This document shows positions 17,331-27,536 of a DNA stretch of 64,000 nt, piece by piece (positions within the stretch are counted from its first letter, which is position 1; the number at the start of each line of letters is the position of its first letter). The DNA comes from CAWAHD01 sp963781785 (GTDB lineage: Bacteria; Planctomycetota; Planctomycetia; Isosphaerales; Isosphaeraceae): NCBI GenBank assembly GCA_963781785.1, contig CAWAHD010000001.1, positions 2,356,001 through 2,420,000 of the forward strand. Direction: 5' to 3'. The position numbers and the translations under genes were made by a program. A model generated the notes under the pieces. That model saw only the letters and a list, made by a program, of their open reading frames with translations. It was not told the origin of the DNA and did not search any database.

Positions 17331-20246
17331 ATGGCGCGTGTGGCAGCGAGGTCTGTGGCGCGGCAGCTCGAGTCGCTCTTCGAGGGGGGCTCGATGGCCG
17401 GGCTGACGGACCGGCAGCTCCTGGAGCGATACACGACCCGCGGGTCTGAGGCAAGCAGCGAAGCCGCTTTCGCCGCACTGGTGGGCCGGTACGGACCCAT
17501 GGTCCTCGGTGTGTGCCGGCAGCTTCTGGGCGATGTGCAGCACGCCGAAGACGCCTTCCAGGCCGTGTTCGTGGTCCTGGCTCAGAAGTCTCGGTCGATC
17601 CGAGACCCCGACCTGCTGGGCAACTGGCTGTACGGGGTCGCGATCCGGACGGCGCGGTGTGCGAGGCAACAGATCGTCCGCCGGCGGCGGCGGGAGGAGA
17701 GTGGCACGATGAGAGGTCCCGGTCCGGGCTCGGGCGGCCTGCCGGAGCCGACGGCCCCGCCGGCCGACCGGCCGGCGCTCGACCGCGAGCAGGCCGAGGC
17801 CATCCACGGCGAGATCGACCGCCTGCCGCGAGCCTTCCGGTTGCCCGTGGTGCTCTGCTACTTCGAGGGCCTCAGCCTCGACGAGGCTGCCCGGCGCCTC
17901 CGCTGCCCGGCGGGAACGCTCCGCAGCCGCCTGTCCCGCGCTCGCGACAAGCTCCGGATCAACCTGGCCCGACGGGGCATCGCCCTGCCGGCCCTTGCCG
18001 TGGGCGCTTTCCTCGTGCCCAGGTCCGCCTCGGCGTCTATTCCTCCCCTCCTGTGCAATTCCACCACCCGGGCCGCGATCCAGTTCGCGGCCCGTCACAC
18101 CGCCGCCGGAGGCGCTCTCTCTGCACCTGTGACGGCGCTGGCCCAGGAGGTCCTCACGACCATGCTCATCCACAAGCTCAAGCTCGTCGCAATGTCACTG
18201 TTTCTCGTGGCCGCCGTCGCCACCGGCGCCGGCTGGCTCGCCCATTCCCTGGCGAACAAGGCAGACCCTGTGATGGAACCGTCGGCCCGCGTGGCGAGAG
18301 TCTCTCCGCAGGGGGCCGGGCAGACCAAACCGGCGACGCAGCCGGAGCCCGCCGCCAAGGACCGGATGATCGTCGCCGGCCGCGTGCTCGATCCCGATGG
18401 CAAGCCGGTGAAGGGGGCGTTCGTGGACCTGGTCACGCGGCCCCGCTCGGTCTGGGTCGGCGCCAGCGACGACATGGACGAACACACGCTCGTGAGCCAG
18501 GGCCAGTCCGACAGCGAAGGGCGATTTCAGCTCGATTCACCCCGCACGGCGTCGACCCGCGTGTTCGACGTGTTCGCGGTGGCTGCCGCGCCCGGGTTCG
18601 GTCTCGGATGGGCCAAGCTCAATCCCGACGCCGCAAGGCCCGTGGCCGACATCCGGCTCGCTCCCGAGCAAGTCGTGCGCGTCCGGCTGGTCGACGTGAC
18701 GGGCGCACCCGCCGGAGGCGTCGAGGTGATTGTGTCGGCCATCGGCCGCATGAACGACAAAGGCGAATTCGAGGGGATCGCGCTCTCGACGAGCTCACCC
18801 CAGGGCGTTCCCGTCTGGCCGCGACCGGTCAAGACCGACGCCGAGGGCAGGATCACATTGCCCGGCATCGGCAAGGGCGCGCCGGTCAGCCTCAGCGTGC
18901 GCGATCTCCGGTACGCCCGGCAGGGCGTGCAAATCGATCCCGCCAAGGCTGCCTCTGCCAAGGAGATTACCGTCGCGCTCGAGCAGTCCCAGATTATCGA
19001 GGGCCGCGTGCTGGCCGCCGACACCGGACAGCCCATCCCCAATGCTGTGGTCTCGGCGCAGGCATTCGTCAAGAACGAGTACGCCCACGGCTTTGTCACC
19101 GCCAAGTTCCGCGCTGACCAGGAGGGCCGGTTCAAGATGAACCCGATCCTCGGCGAGAGCTACACCCTCGGCGCCTTTCCGACCGGCGGCGAGCCATACC
19201 TGATCCAGCAAGACGAATTCAAGTGGACCAAGGGGGCGGTCAAGGCCACGCATGACATCAAGGTCCGACGCGGCGTGCTGATTAGAGGCAAGGTGACCGA
19301 GTCCGGGGCCGATCGCCCTCTGCCCGCGTCGAGCATCATGTTCATCCCGGTTCGGGGCGGTTTCGATCTGCTCTCGGGCTGGCAGGCGATGGTCGCCAGC
19401 CAGGACGACGGCTCGTTCCAGGTCGCCGTCCCCGCCGGCAAGGGGCACCTGCTCATGTTCGGTCCGACCGGCGACTACGTTCTCGGCGAGATCGGCTCCA
19501 ACAAACTCTTCAGCGACCAACCTGGCGGGACGCGTTACCGTGCGCATGCCATCATCCCGTACGAGGTCAAGGCCGGCGATCCGCCGCACGAAGTATCCGC
19601 GGTGTTGCGGCCGGGCGTGACGATCAAGGGCCGCGCCGTGGGCCCCAACGGCGAGACCGTCACCGATGGCTTCATCCTCACCACGCTTCTCATCGAGCCA
19701 TTCAACCCATTCTGGCGTGGAGATTACCAGGTGCCGATCCGCGACGGCCGCTTCGAGCTGCACGGTCTGGCCCCCGATAGGTCGACGCGAATCCACGTCC
19801 TTGACCCGGACCATGAGTGGGGCGCGTCCGTCGAAATCTCCGGCAAAGAGGCGGGCGGTGACCTGACGGTCCGATTGCAGCCCTGTGGTCAGGCCAAGGG
19901 GCGGTTCGTCGGGCCCGACGGCAAGCCTGTCGCCAAGCACAGGCCCCACTTCGAGATCGTCGCCACGCCCGGCCCGAGCAAAATCAGCCGCAGCAAGCGG
20001 CAGCAGGCCGAGCTGGCAGCCGACGCGTCGCTCGTCGCCAACGTCGACCGCAAGCACTACTGGAATTTGCCCGGCACCGATGCCGAAGGCCGCATCACCC
20101 TGATCTCCTTGATCCCGGGCGCACTGTACCGGATCATCGACTTCTCGACCGTCGGTGATGACAAAGGTATCCAGATCCGCAAGGATTTCGCCGTCAAGCC
20201 CGGGGAAACCCTCGACCTTGGCGATATCGTGATCGCGAAGCCGTAA
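17331..20246 (+). CDS. ECF sigma factor fused to a membrane segment and carboxypeptidase-like regulatory domains
   Basis: About 971 residues. Region 2 of an ECF sigma factor is at about 30-110 (AAFAALVGRYGPMVLGVCRQ, then HAEDAFQAVFVVLAQKSRSI). Region 4 is at about 160-210 (LPRAFRLPVVLCYFEGLSLD, then CPAGTLRSRLSRARDKL). One membrane helix lies at about 283-305 (LVAMSLFLVAAVATGAGWL). Outside it are several carboxypeptidase-regulatory or bactofilin-like beta repeats (VAGRVLDPDGKPVKGAFVDL, then KTDAEGRITLPGIGKG). Such fusions are typical of planctomycetes and suggest a sigma factor tethered to, and perhaps controlled from, the envelope. The start at ATG 17331 is chosen; ATG 17394 is also possible. 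A decayed copy lies just upstream. Confidence 0.75.
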   Translation: MARVAARSVARQLESLFEGGSMAGLTDRQLLERYTTRGSEASSEAAFAALVGRYGPMVLGVCRQLLGDVQHAEDAFQAVFVVLAQKSRSIRDPDLLGNWLYGVAIRTARCARQQIVRRRRREESGTMRGPGPGSGGLPEPTAPPADRPALDREQAEAIHGEIDRLPRAFRLPVVLCYFEGLSLDEAARRLRCPAGTLRSRLSRARDKLRINLARRGIALPALAVGAFLVPRSASASIPPLLCNSTTRAAIQFAARHTAAGGALSAPVTALAQEVLTTMLIHKLKLVAMSLFLVAAVATGAGWLAHSLANKADPVMEPSARVARVSPQGAGQTKPATQPEPAAKDRMIVAGRVLDPDGKPVKGAFVDLVTRPRSVWVGASDDMDEHTLVSQGQSDSEGRFQLDSPRTASTRVFDVFAVAAAPGFGLGWAKLNPDAARPVADIRLAPEQVVRVRLVDVTGAPAGGVEVIVSAIGRMNDKGEFEGIALSTSSPQGVPVWPRPVKTDAEGRITLPGIGKGAPVSLSVRDLRYARQGVQIDPAKAASAKEITVALEQSQIIEGRVLAADTGQPIPNAVVSAQAFVKNEYAHGFVTAKFRADQEGRFKMNPILGESYTLGAFPTGGEPYLIQQDEFKWTKGAVKATHDIKVRRGVLIRGKVTESGADRPLPASSIMFIPVRGGFDLLSGWQAMVASQDDGSFQVAVPAGKGHLLMFGPTGDYVLGEIGSNKLFSDQPGGTRYRAHAIIPYEVKAGDPPHEVSAVLRPGVTIKGRAVGPNGETVTDGFILTTLLIEPFNPFWRGDYQVPIRDGRFELHGLAPDRSTRIHVLDPDHEWGASVEISGKEAGGDLTVRLQPCGQAKGRFVGPDGKPVAKHRPHFEIVATPGPSKISRSKRQQAELAADASLVANVDRKHYWNLPGTDAEGRITLISLIPGALYRIIDFSTVGDDKGIQIRKDFAVKPGETLDLGDIVIAKP

Positions 20247-20362
20247 GTAGAATCGACATCGCTGGGGTGCTTTCCGAGCGCCGGAGGAAGGCAACGAGAG
20301 CCGGTGCCTGGAGAGCCCGTTGATAGGACCGCCCAAGACGCCTTGATCGTGAGGTGCGCGCC

Positions 20363-21745
20363 ATGTCGAGCTCGTTCACCGCAATCCCCTGGGCTCCCTA
20401 CAAGCCGACCAGGGAAGAGCCCTGGGACGTTCGCAAGGTCGCGCACCTCCACCGCCGCGCCGGGTTCGGCGCGACCCGGGCCGAGCTGGTGCGCGACGTG
20501 GCCGCCGGTCCGGAAGCCAGCATCGCGCGGCTGTTTCAGCCGGTCGCGCTTGGGTCAGAAGACGCCGAAGCGCTCGTTGGTCTGCGCGAGACGGCGCGAT
20601 CGTCGTCGAACATCGACCTGCTCAAGGTCTGCTGGCTCAACCGCATCCTCCACGGGCCCGATCCGCTCCGCGAGAAGCTGACTCTCTTCTGGCACGGCCA
20701 CTTCGCCACCAGCAACAAGAAGGTCGAGTCGGTGACACTGATGGACCGGCAGAACGAGGCCCTGCGCACGCACGCCCTGGGCGGGTTCAGCACACTGCTC
20801 GAGGCGATGTTCGCCGATCCGGCGATGCTGGTGTGGCTGGACGGCGGCACCAGCAAGAAGGAGAAGCCCAACGAGAATTTCGCCCGAGAGTTCCTGGAGC
20901 TGTTTACCCTGGGCGCCGGGCACTATGCCGAGGGCGACGTCCGCGAGGCCGCGCGGGCATTCACGGGCTGGGTGCGGCAAGACCCGCGCGGCGGCGTCCG
21001 GGAGACGCCGACCTTCGTCCATGACGCCGCGCAGGTGGACAGCGGGCCCAAGACGTTCCTGGGCAAGAGCGGCCCGTGGGGGCCGTCGGACATTGTCCGG
21101 ATCACGCTCGAGCGTCCCGAGGCAGCCGCGTTCCTGGCGCGGAAGCTCTTTCGATTTTTCGTCAGCGAGTCCCGCACGCCCGGGCCCGAGCTGATCGACC
21201 CGCTGGCCGATCTGGTCAGGCGGCACGAGTTCGTCATCGAACCGATCGTGGGTGCCATTCTTCGCTCGAACCACTTTTACTCCCGCGCGGCAATTCACCA
21301 GCGGATCAAGTCACCGGTTGAATTCAGCGCGGGCCTGGTGCGCACGCTCGAGGTGCCTCGACAGGCGCTCAACCCGCTGGCGCTCGCGGCGGCCTGCGAT
21401 CTCCAGGGCCAGGAGCTGTTCGCTCCTCCGAACGTCGAGGGCTGGATCGGCGGCCCGGTGTGGATCAACAGCAGCACCTTGCTGGAACGCACGAACTGGG
21501 CCGCCGACGTCATCTGGGGCCGCGCCGAGAACGGCCTGTCCCCGTTTGACCCGATTGCCTGGGCGGCCCGCTACAGTCTGCCCGCAAAACGCGCGGCTCC
21601 CGCGTTCCTCGAACTCCTGCTTGAGGACCAGATCGGCGATGACGCGCGGAAGCTGGCACTGGGCGCCGGCCGCGCCGGCAGCCCCGACGGGCTGCGCAAG
21701 GAGCTCCAGCGCCTGGTCAACTGCCCCGAGTTCCAACTGGCCTGA
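20363..21745 (+). CDS. DUF1800 family protein
   Basis: A 460-residue protein with the family's landmarks: HLHRRAGFGATRAEL near the N-terminus, LTLFWHGHFATSNKKV, PNENFAREFLELFTLG and the conserved LRSNHFYS. The family is common in planctomycetes, always beside DUF1501 proteins, and its biochemical role is unknown. No clear signal peptide is visible. The DUF1501 gene follows after 22 bp, so the pair is one operon. Confidence 0.9.
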   Translation: MSSSFTAIPWAPYKPTREEPWDVRKVAHLHRRAGFGATRAELVRDVAAGPEASIARLFQPVALGSEDAEALVGLRETARSSSNIDLLKVCWLNRILHGPDPLREKLTLFWHGHFATSNKKVESVTLMDRQNEALRTHALGGFSTLLEAMFADPAMLVWLDGGTSKKEKPNENFAREFLELFTLGAGHYAEGDVREAARAFTGWVRQDPRGGVRETPTFVHDAAQVDSGPKTFLGKSGPWGPSDIVRITLERPEAAAFLARKLFRFFVSESRTPGPELIDPLADLVRRHEFVIEPIVGAILRSNHFYSRAAIHQRIKSPVEFSAGLVRTLEVPRQALNPLALAAACDLQGQELFAPPNVEGWIGGPVWINSSTLLERTNWAADVIWGRAENGLSPFDPIAWAARYSLPAKRAAPAFLELLLEDQIGDDARKLALGAGRAGSPDGLRKELQRLVNCPEFQLA

Positions 21746-21767
21746 TCGATCACGATCGGAGGATTCC

Positions 21768-23030
21768 ATGCACCCGACTCGACGCGAGATGCTTCGCCTG
21801 GGCCTGGGCTCGTCCGCCCTCCTCGCCTGCGGCGAGACGGTCCCCTTGTTCCTGGCCAACTCGGCAACTGCCCTGGCGAGTGACCGGCCGTCGGCGCCGC
21901 AGGGCCGCATCCTGGTCGTCGTCCAGCTTGATGGCGGCAACGACGGCCTGAACACGGTGGTGCCGTATCGCGACGACGAGTACCGCAAGCGCCGGCCGAA
22001 GCTGGCATTGCCGGCCGGCGAGGTGAGGAAGGTCGACAATCGCATCGGCCTGCACCCATCGCTTGAGCCATTCTCGAAGCTCCTGGAGGAAGAACGGCTG
22101 GCGATCGTGCAAGGCGTGGGTTACCCCAACCCGAACCGGTCGCATTTCGACAGCATGGCGATCTGGCACACCGCGAAGACGACGGTCGACAAGGCCGCAC
22201 CCGGCTGGCTGGCACGTGCCATCGACCGGCAGCCACGCGCGGACGGAGACGCACCGGCCTTGCACATTCACGAGTCGTTCCCGGTCCCCGGAGCACTGGC
22301 CGGCGGCCAGCAGGTCGTACCGTCCTTGGCGCGGCTCGACCAGTTCCGGCGACGGCTGGGCACGCCTCCGGGGGATGAAGCCGCCGACCAGATCGCGGCC
22401 CTCGATCGTCTGGCACACCAGAATCGGGGTGAGGCCGGCTCGCTGCTCCAGTTCGTCGAGCGCTGCAGTTTGATCAGCTATGCCAGCGCTGCTCGTCTGG
22501 AGCGGGTCCAGCAAAATGGCTCCGCCGCCAAGGTCGATTACCCCGATTTCTACGGCCTGGCGCAGCGGCTGCGCCTGATCGCCCAGCTCGTCAAGGCCGG
22601 CCTGTCGACGCCGATCTACTACACGCACCTGGATGGCTTTGATACGCACAGTGGGCAGCTCCCGCAACACGCGAATTTGCTCCGTCAGCTCGGCGAGTCG
22701 CTCAAGGCGTTCCTCGATGACCTGAAGAAATCGGGCGAGGCCGAGCGTGTGCTGGTGCTGGTCTTCTCGGAGTTCGGCCGGCGGCTGGGTGAGAACGCCA
22801 GCGGCGGGACCGACCACGGCACCGCAGCGCCCGTCTTCCTGCTGGGTCAGCCCGTCAAGGCCGGTCTGCACGGCGCATACCCCGATCTCACCTGCCTCGA
22901 GGATGGTGACCCGATCCACGCAGTCGACTTCCGCCGCGTCTATGCGACCGTGCTCGACCGGTGGCTGGGCGTCGCTCATCGCGATGTCCTGGGCGCGGCG
23001 TTTGAGCCGCTCTCGGTGCTGCGATCCTGA
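21768..23030 (+). CDS. DUF1501 family protein with Tat signal
   Basis: A 420-residue protein with a good CGGAGGA site. The N-terminus is a Tat-like signal (PTRREMLRLGLGSSALLAC). The family core follows: ILVVVQLDGGNDGLNTVVPY, LHPSLEPFSKL, NRSHFDSMAIWHT, HLDGFDTHSGQ, LVLVFSEFGRRLGENASGG and DHGTAAPVFLLG. DUF1501 proteins share the alkaline-phosphatase/sulfatase fold, but their substrate is not established. It is paired with the DUF1800 gene just upstream, so the two probably work together in the periplasm. Confidence 0.9.
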   Translation: MHPTRREMLRLGLGSSALLACGETVPLFLANSATALASDRPSAPQGRILVVVQLDGGNDGLNTVVPYRDDEYRKRRPKLALPAGEVRKVDNRIGLHPSLEPFSKLLEEERLAIVQGVGYPNPNRSHFDSMAIWHTAKTTVDKAAPGWLARAIDRQPRADGDAPALHIHESFPVPGALAGGQQVVPSLARLDQFRRRLGTPPGDEAADQIAALDRLAHQNRGEAGSLLQFVERCSLISYASAARLERVQQNGSAAKVDYPDFYGLAQRLRLIAQLVKAGLSTPIYYTHLDGFDTHSGQLPQHANLLRQLGESLKAFLDDLKKSGEAERVLVLVFSEFGRRLGENASGGTDHGTAAPVFLLGQPVKAGLHGAYPDLTCLEDGDPIHAVDFRRVYATVLDRWLGVAHRDVLGAAFEPLSVLRS

Positions 23031-23190
23031 GTCGCGTGAAAGCCTGGCGTGCACAGGTCACCGCACTTGCGGGGCGCGCGTCCATCGCCACGAAGTACCG
23101 ATCGCTGTTATGATCGAGACGACTCCGCGGATAGTGCCACGGGGGCAACCATACGCACGACCCACGGCGACCGGCTCCCAGGCGGACCTC

Positions 23191-23216
23191 GGCGGTCGCC
23201 TCGCCGCCCTTTTTTT
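23191..23216 (+). terminator. Hairpin followed by seven T
   Basis: GGCGG and CCGCC arms around a TCGCCTCG loop are followed directly by CTTTTTTT. It lies 160 bp after the DUF1501 stop and ends 22 bases before the flavin-reductase ATG. It could terminate the DUF1800/DUF1501 operon or act as an attenuator in the leader of the next gene. Confidence 0.5.
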
Positions 23217-23238
23217 CCTTGAGCGGTTGATCTCGCGA

Positions 23239-23844
23239 ATGATTATCGATGTTGCAACTGCGGATGTCGTGGACGTCTACCGGGCTCTTGTCGGCATCGT
23301 GACGCCCCGGCCGATCGCCTGGGTCACGACGGTCGACGAAGCCGGGCGAGTGAACCTGGCCCCCTTCAGTTTTTTCAACGCCTTCGGGGCGAATCCGCCT
23401 GTGGTGGTGTTCTCTCCGACCTTGCGGCGCGATGGAACGAGGAAAGACACGCTGCTCAATTTGCAGGCCGTCCCCGAATTCGTCCTGAACGCGGCCGTGG
23501 AAGACCTCGCCGAGCAGATGAACATGACGGCGAAGGAGCTGCCGCACGGGCAGAGCGAGGCCGAGTACGCCGGCTTGACCCTGACCAATTCGACCAAGGT
23601 GCGGCCTCCCCGCGTGAGCCAGACGCCGGTCCACCTCGAGTGCCGCGTGCTTCAGTTCATCTCAATCGGCGATGGGCCGATCGCCGCCAACCTCGTGATC
23701 GGCGAGGTGCTCTTGATTCACATCGATGAGAGCGTGCTCGATACTCAGGGGCAGGTCGATCCGCGCAAGCTCAAGACCATCGCGCGGCTGGGCGGCGATC
23801 ACTATTGCCGCAGCACCGATCTGTTCGACATGAAGCGACCCTGA
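23239..23844 (+). CDS. Flavin reductase-like, FMN-binding protein
   Basis: A 201-residue protein of the flavin-reductase/FMN-binding split-barrel family. Typical text is ALVGIVTPRPIAWVTTVDEA, NLAPFSFFNAFGANPPVVVF and TLLNLQAVPEFVLNAAVEDL, with a C-terminal GGDHYCRSTDLFDM. Members bind FMN and reduce it with NAD(P)H or act as small oxidoreductases. The ATG at 23239 begins the recognisable fold. A hairpin with a T-tract lies just upstream. No partner monooxygenase is adjacent, so its substrate is unknown. Confidence 0.85.
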   Translation: MIIDVATADVVDVYRALVGIVTPRPIAWVTTVDEAGRVNLAPFSFFNAFGANPPVVVFSPTLRRDGTRKDTLLNLQAVPEFVLNAAVEDLAEQMNMTAKELPHGQSEAEYAGLTLTNSTKVRPPRVSQTPVHLECRVLQFISIGDGPIAANLVIGEVLLIHIDESVLDTQGQVDPRKLKTIARLGGDHYCRSTDLFDMKRP

Positions 23845-23958
23845 CAGAATCTCTAATGGTTTTCGCCGCTCGTGCGTCTAAAGAATGAGGGGTCGAGCCG
23901 ACTTGTCTATTCAGACAAGGGTTTCGAGCCGTCCCACGCGCGATGGAGTCAACCAACC

Positions 23959-25878
23959 ATGAAAACCTGGAAATCGCTGGCGGCGGTCGTGGCCCTGGGC
24001 TGCATGACGACCGTGGCCCTGGGAAAGGGTTCGAGTGAGCTGGCGCAAGCTGATCCGGTAACGGCCCAAGTGGCGGATGGAGGAGTGGCAAAGACAGCCG
24101 TGAGCCGCGTCACGGCGGTGACGGTTTACCAGGGAAACGCCCTGGTGACGCGGGAGGTCGACATTCCCGAGGGCAGGGGACTGGTGGAGCTGGTAGTCAC
24201 TCCGCTTCCTGCACAGACGGTCGATAGCTCGCTGCATGCTGAGGGCACCGACGGCCTGCGCGTGCTCAGCACCCGCTACCGCACCCGCGCCGTCAAGGAA
24301 GACACGCGCAAAGAGGTTCGAGCCAAGGAGGCGCAGATCCACACTCTCAAGCTCGAGGCACAGCGGGTTCAGGCCGAGATCAAAGTGATCGAGCAGAACC
24401 TTCAGTTGTTGACAAAACTCGAGGGCTTCACCGGTGCAACGATGCAGCAACTGACCGAGAAGGGCGTCCTGAACAGCGAGGCGACGCTCGCGCTGACGAA
24501 GTATGTGATGACGACGCGGGCCGAGAAGTCGACTGCGATGGTTGCACTTCAGCAGAGCCTCGAGGACAACACCGCCGCGACCGAGTTTGCCAGTCGCGAG
24601 CTTGGCGAGCTGACCTCGGGCTCGAGCCGGATCGAGCGCAACGCCGTCGTCGTGGTCGACAACCCGGGGCCAGCGGGGAAGATCCGGCTCAATTACCTCG
24701 TGACGGCTGCGACCTGGCGCCCCCAGTATCGGTTCCGGGCGGGGGGTGAAAAAGACCCGATCCAGCTCCAGTATCTGGCCGCCATCGAACAGCAGTCAGG
24801 CGAAGACTGGACGGGTGTGGACATGACGCTGTCGACGGCCCAGCCGCAGCTCAACGCGACGCCGCCGGACTTGCTGGCGCTGGATATCGCCGTCGTGGGC
24901 CGGGGCACTGCGCAGGCGAATCCCGGCCAGCAGGCGCAGCCCGCGCAAGGACAGATGATGGGCATGATGGGCGGAGGGCGCGCCGGTGGTATGGGCGGAA
25001 TGGGAGGGGGGATGAATGGCCAGATCTTCCGCGACCAGTCCCGTGAGCTGCGCGAGAAAGCTCAGAAGGAGTTGATCGGCAACCGGTTCGACGCCGGCAA
25101 GAACTTCATCAACGAGGCTGCCGCGCTCGAACAAGCGGTCGAGCTCTTGGCGCGAAAAGACGCGAAAGCCGAAGACGCGGAACGGGCGAGCGCTCAGGCC
25201 GATGACGCGGCGACGACGTCGCGCGAGGGTCCCAGTGTCATCTATCACCTGCGAGCTCGGTTGACGGTTCCGTCACGCAGCGACCAGCAGCTCATCGACG
25301 TTGCCCGCATCGAGACCAAGCCCGACTACTACTACAAGGCGGTCCCCGTGCTGACGTCGCACGTTTACCGGCTCGCGGACCTGGTGAACAAGAGCGAGCT
25401 TGTGTTATTGCCGGGCGAGGCGACCATGTACGTTGGGTCTGACTTCGTCGGGCGCATGAACCTGCCGCTGATCGCCATCGGCGAGAAGTACACGGTCGGC
25501 TTCGGCGTCGACCCCCAGCTCCAGGTATCGCGGAAGATGGTCAAGAAGACGAACAGCCATCAGGGGGGTAACCAGGTTCACAATTATGAGTACCGGATCA
25601 CGATCGGCAGCTTCAAGTCCGAATCGGTGAAGGTTCAGTTGTGGGACCGTCTTCCCCGCGCCGAGGCTGAAGCCGTGGCAGTCAGCCTGGTCGAGCCGGC
25701 CCCCAAGCTGAGCGATGACCCGGGCTACAAGCGCAACGATCGACCTCAGAACCTGCTGCGCTGGGACCTCACGGTCGAGCCGGGACAGGTGGGAGAAAAA
25801 GCGGCGACCGTGGCGTATCAGTTCAAGCTCGAATACGCCCGCGACGTCGCCATCGCCAGCTTCAACACCAAGCCGTAG
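23959..25878 (+). CDS. DUF4139 domain (mucoidy-inhibitor MuiA-like) exported protein
   Basis: A 639-residue protein with a signal peptide (KSLAAVVALGCMTTVALG). The N-terminal DUF4140-like part reads VTAVTVYQGNALVTREV, followed by a coiled coil (about residues 110-215, rich in Lys/Glu/Gln). The DUF4139 beta-domain opens with LNYLVTAATWRPQYRFRAG and continues to the end. A Gly/Met-rich linker (GMMGGGRAGGMGGMGG, about residues 333-350) interrupts it, followed by a second helical insert. The family is known for MuiA-like proteins, but the mechanism is unclear. Probably periplasmic. Confidence 0.85.
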   Translation: MKTWKSLAAVVALGCMTTVALGKGSSELAQADPVTAQVADGGVAKTAVSRVTAVTVYQGNALVTREVDIPEGRGLVELVVTPLPAQTVDSSLHAEGTDGLRVLSTRYRTRAVKEDTRKEVRAKEAQIHTLKLEAQRVQAEIKVIEQNLQLLTKLEGFTGATMQQLTEKGVLNSEATLALTKYVMTTRAEKSTAMVALQQSLEDNTAATEFASRELGELTSGSSRIERNAVVVVDNPGPAGKIRLNYLVTAATWRPQYRFRAGGEKDPIQLQYLAAIEQQSGEDWTGVDMTLSTAQPQLNATPPDLLALDIAVVGRGTAQANPGQQAQPAQGQMMGMMGGGRAGGMGGMGGGMNGQIFRDQSRELREKAQKELIGNRFDAGKNFINEAAALEQAVELLARKDAKAEDAERASAQADDAATTSREGPSVIYHLRARLTVPSRSDQQLIDVARIETKPDYYYKAVPVLTSHVYRLADLVNKSELVLLPGEATMYVGSDFVGRMNLPLIAIGEKYTVGFGVDPQLQVSRKMVKKTNSHQGGNQVHNYEYRITIGSFKSESVKVQLWDRLPRAEAEAVAVSLVEPAPKLSDDPGYKRNDRPQNLLRWDLTVEPGQVGEKAATVAYQFKLEYARDVAIASFNTKP

Positions 25879-25882
25879 TCGT

Positions 25883-27314
25883 TCAGGCGAAGACACCCTG
25901 GATCGGCTGCCCGTTGGGGACGACCGTCAGCGGTCGCCCCAACTGGTCGTGCAGCAAAAGGTCGGCGGGGATGCCCATTGATCGGTACACCGTGGCGACA
26001 ATCTCGGCCGGCGTGACGGGGTCGGACTGGGGGCGGGCACCGATCTTGTCGCTGGCGCCGTGGACATGGCCCGCTCTGATGCCGCCGCCGGCGAGGAAGA
26101 GTGAGTAGCCGAAGTTCCAGTGGTCTCTCCCGGCGGCACCGTTGATCTTGGGGCTGCGGCCGAATTCGCCCATCACGACCACCAGCGTGCGATCGAGCAT
26201 GCTGCGCCGACAGGTCGTCGAGCAGGCTCGACACGGCTGCGTCGAGCTGCGGGAGCAGGGTGTTCTTGAGCGACTTGAAGTTATTGCCGTGGGTGTCCCA
26301 GGTCGCGTTGGCGTCCGGGGCCCAGGTGATCGAGGCCACGCGAACGCCCGCCTCGACGAGCCTTCGTGCCAGGAGCACACTCTGTCCGTAAATGTTCCGG
26401 CCGTAGCGGTCGCGGGTGCGCGGATCTTCGCGGTCGACGCGAATGGCGCGAGCGACCGCGGGTGAGGTCAAGAGGTCAAACGCTCGGGACTGGAACCGAT
26501 CGAGGTCTCCGAGCCGCTGGTCGCGAGCAAGGCCATCCGGGACGCGAGCGAGCTTGAGAGCGAGGTCTTGGCGTTTTTGCAACCTCGCGAGGCCGACCTC
26601 CGGCGGCGGAGTGAGCTCGGGCATGCCGAAATCGGCCGCATTGGGGTCTTTGAGGATGAACAGGGGGTCGTGCGACCGCCCCAGCCAGCCGCCGAAGAAG
26701 CCTCCCTGCGGCGGCCCGCCCGCGCCTTCGGCCGTGATGTACGGCATCGACACATAGGGAACGACCGTTGTTTCCGGGGGCCGGCACAGCCCGACAACCG
26801 AGCCGATCGCGGGGTTGTCCGTTGGGCGGAAGACGCCGCCCAGCTCGCCACGGTCGTGGCCGGTCAGGCTGGTGTAAACGGCCGCACCATGGGAATTGTT
26901 GACGCTGTGGTGCGCCGAGCGAATCAAGGTGCCGCGGTGGACCTGGCGCGCAAATCCCGGAAGGTGCTCGCTGACCTGCACGCCGGGAAGGCTCGAACTG
27001 ATCGGCTGGAACTCGCCGCGGATCTCCGCCGGGGCCTTCGGTTTCATGTCCCACATGTCGAGATGGCTGGGGCCGCCGTCCAGGAAAATCAGGATGCACG
27101 CATCGGCCGTGGGCGAGAGCGCCGGCCGATCTTGATTTGAGCCGATCCCGTTCCCTCTAGGGCGCGCCAGAGCCCGGCGTTCTTCGGCGTGAAGGAGCCC
27201 GGGAAGGCTCAGTCCCAGGGCCAGACTGCCGCCGAGCTGAATCATCTCGCGGCGCGAGACCGGCCGAGGTCCGGGACAACGGGCTCGCAGCGGGCTGGCC
27301 AAGAAACACCTCAT
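25883..27314 (-). CDS. DUF1501 family protein with Tat signal (one frame break)
   Basis: A second DUF1501 subtype of about 475 residues. The Tat signal reads VSRREMIQLGGSLALGLSLP. The core has ACILIFLDGGPSHLDMWDMK, AHHSVNNSHGAAVYTSLTGH, NIYGQSVLLARRLVEAGVRV and the C-terminal LVVVMGEFGRSPKINGAAGR and DHWNFGYSLFLAGGGIRAGH. The frame changes at the GCGC of 26204-26207, between SSLLDDLS and MLDRTLVVVMGEFGR; adding a GC gives SARSMLDRT, the usual pattern. It is divergent from the DUF4965 gene across a 222-bp gap that must hold both promoters. Substrate unknown; periplasmic. Confidence 0.85.
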
Positions 27315-27536
27315 TTCCACCAATCGCCGATCGTCTCCCGCGATCGTGACGGCCGAAATTGTTAAACAGTTCTCAAAAGATACGGCATTTCGGGTCTCGC
27401 GTCCACAGAAACGTGCGCTCGCAGCGGTACGAGCGACCCGGCCGCGAGACTGTTCCCTTGCTGGCGGCGGCGTGGTAAGTAGGAACGGATGGTGTCGAAC
27501 GGTCGCTGCCGCGATGTCCTTGTTGAGGAGCGGGGA

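Noticed and set aside
18795..20336. 513-codon minus-strand frame
   Set aside because: It is antisense to the sigma-carboxypeptidase fusion and has no recognisable family pattern.
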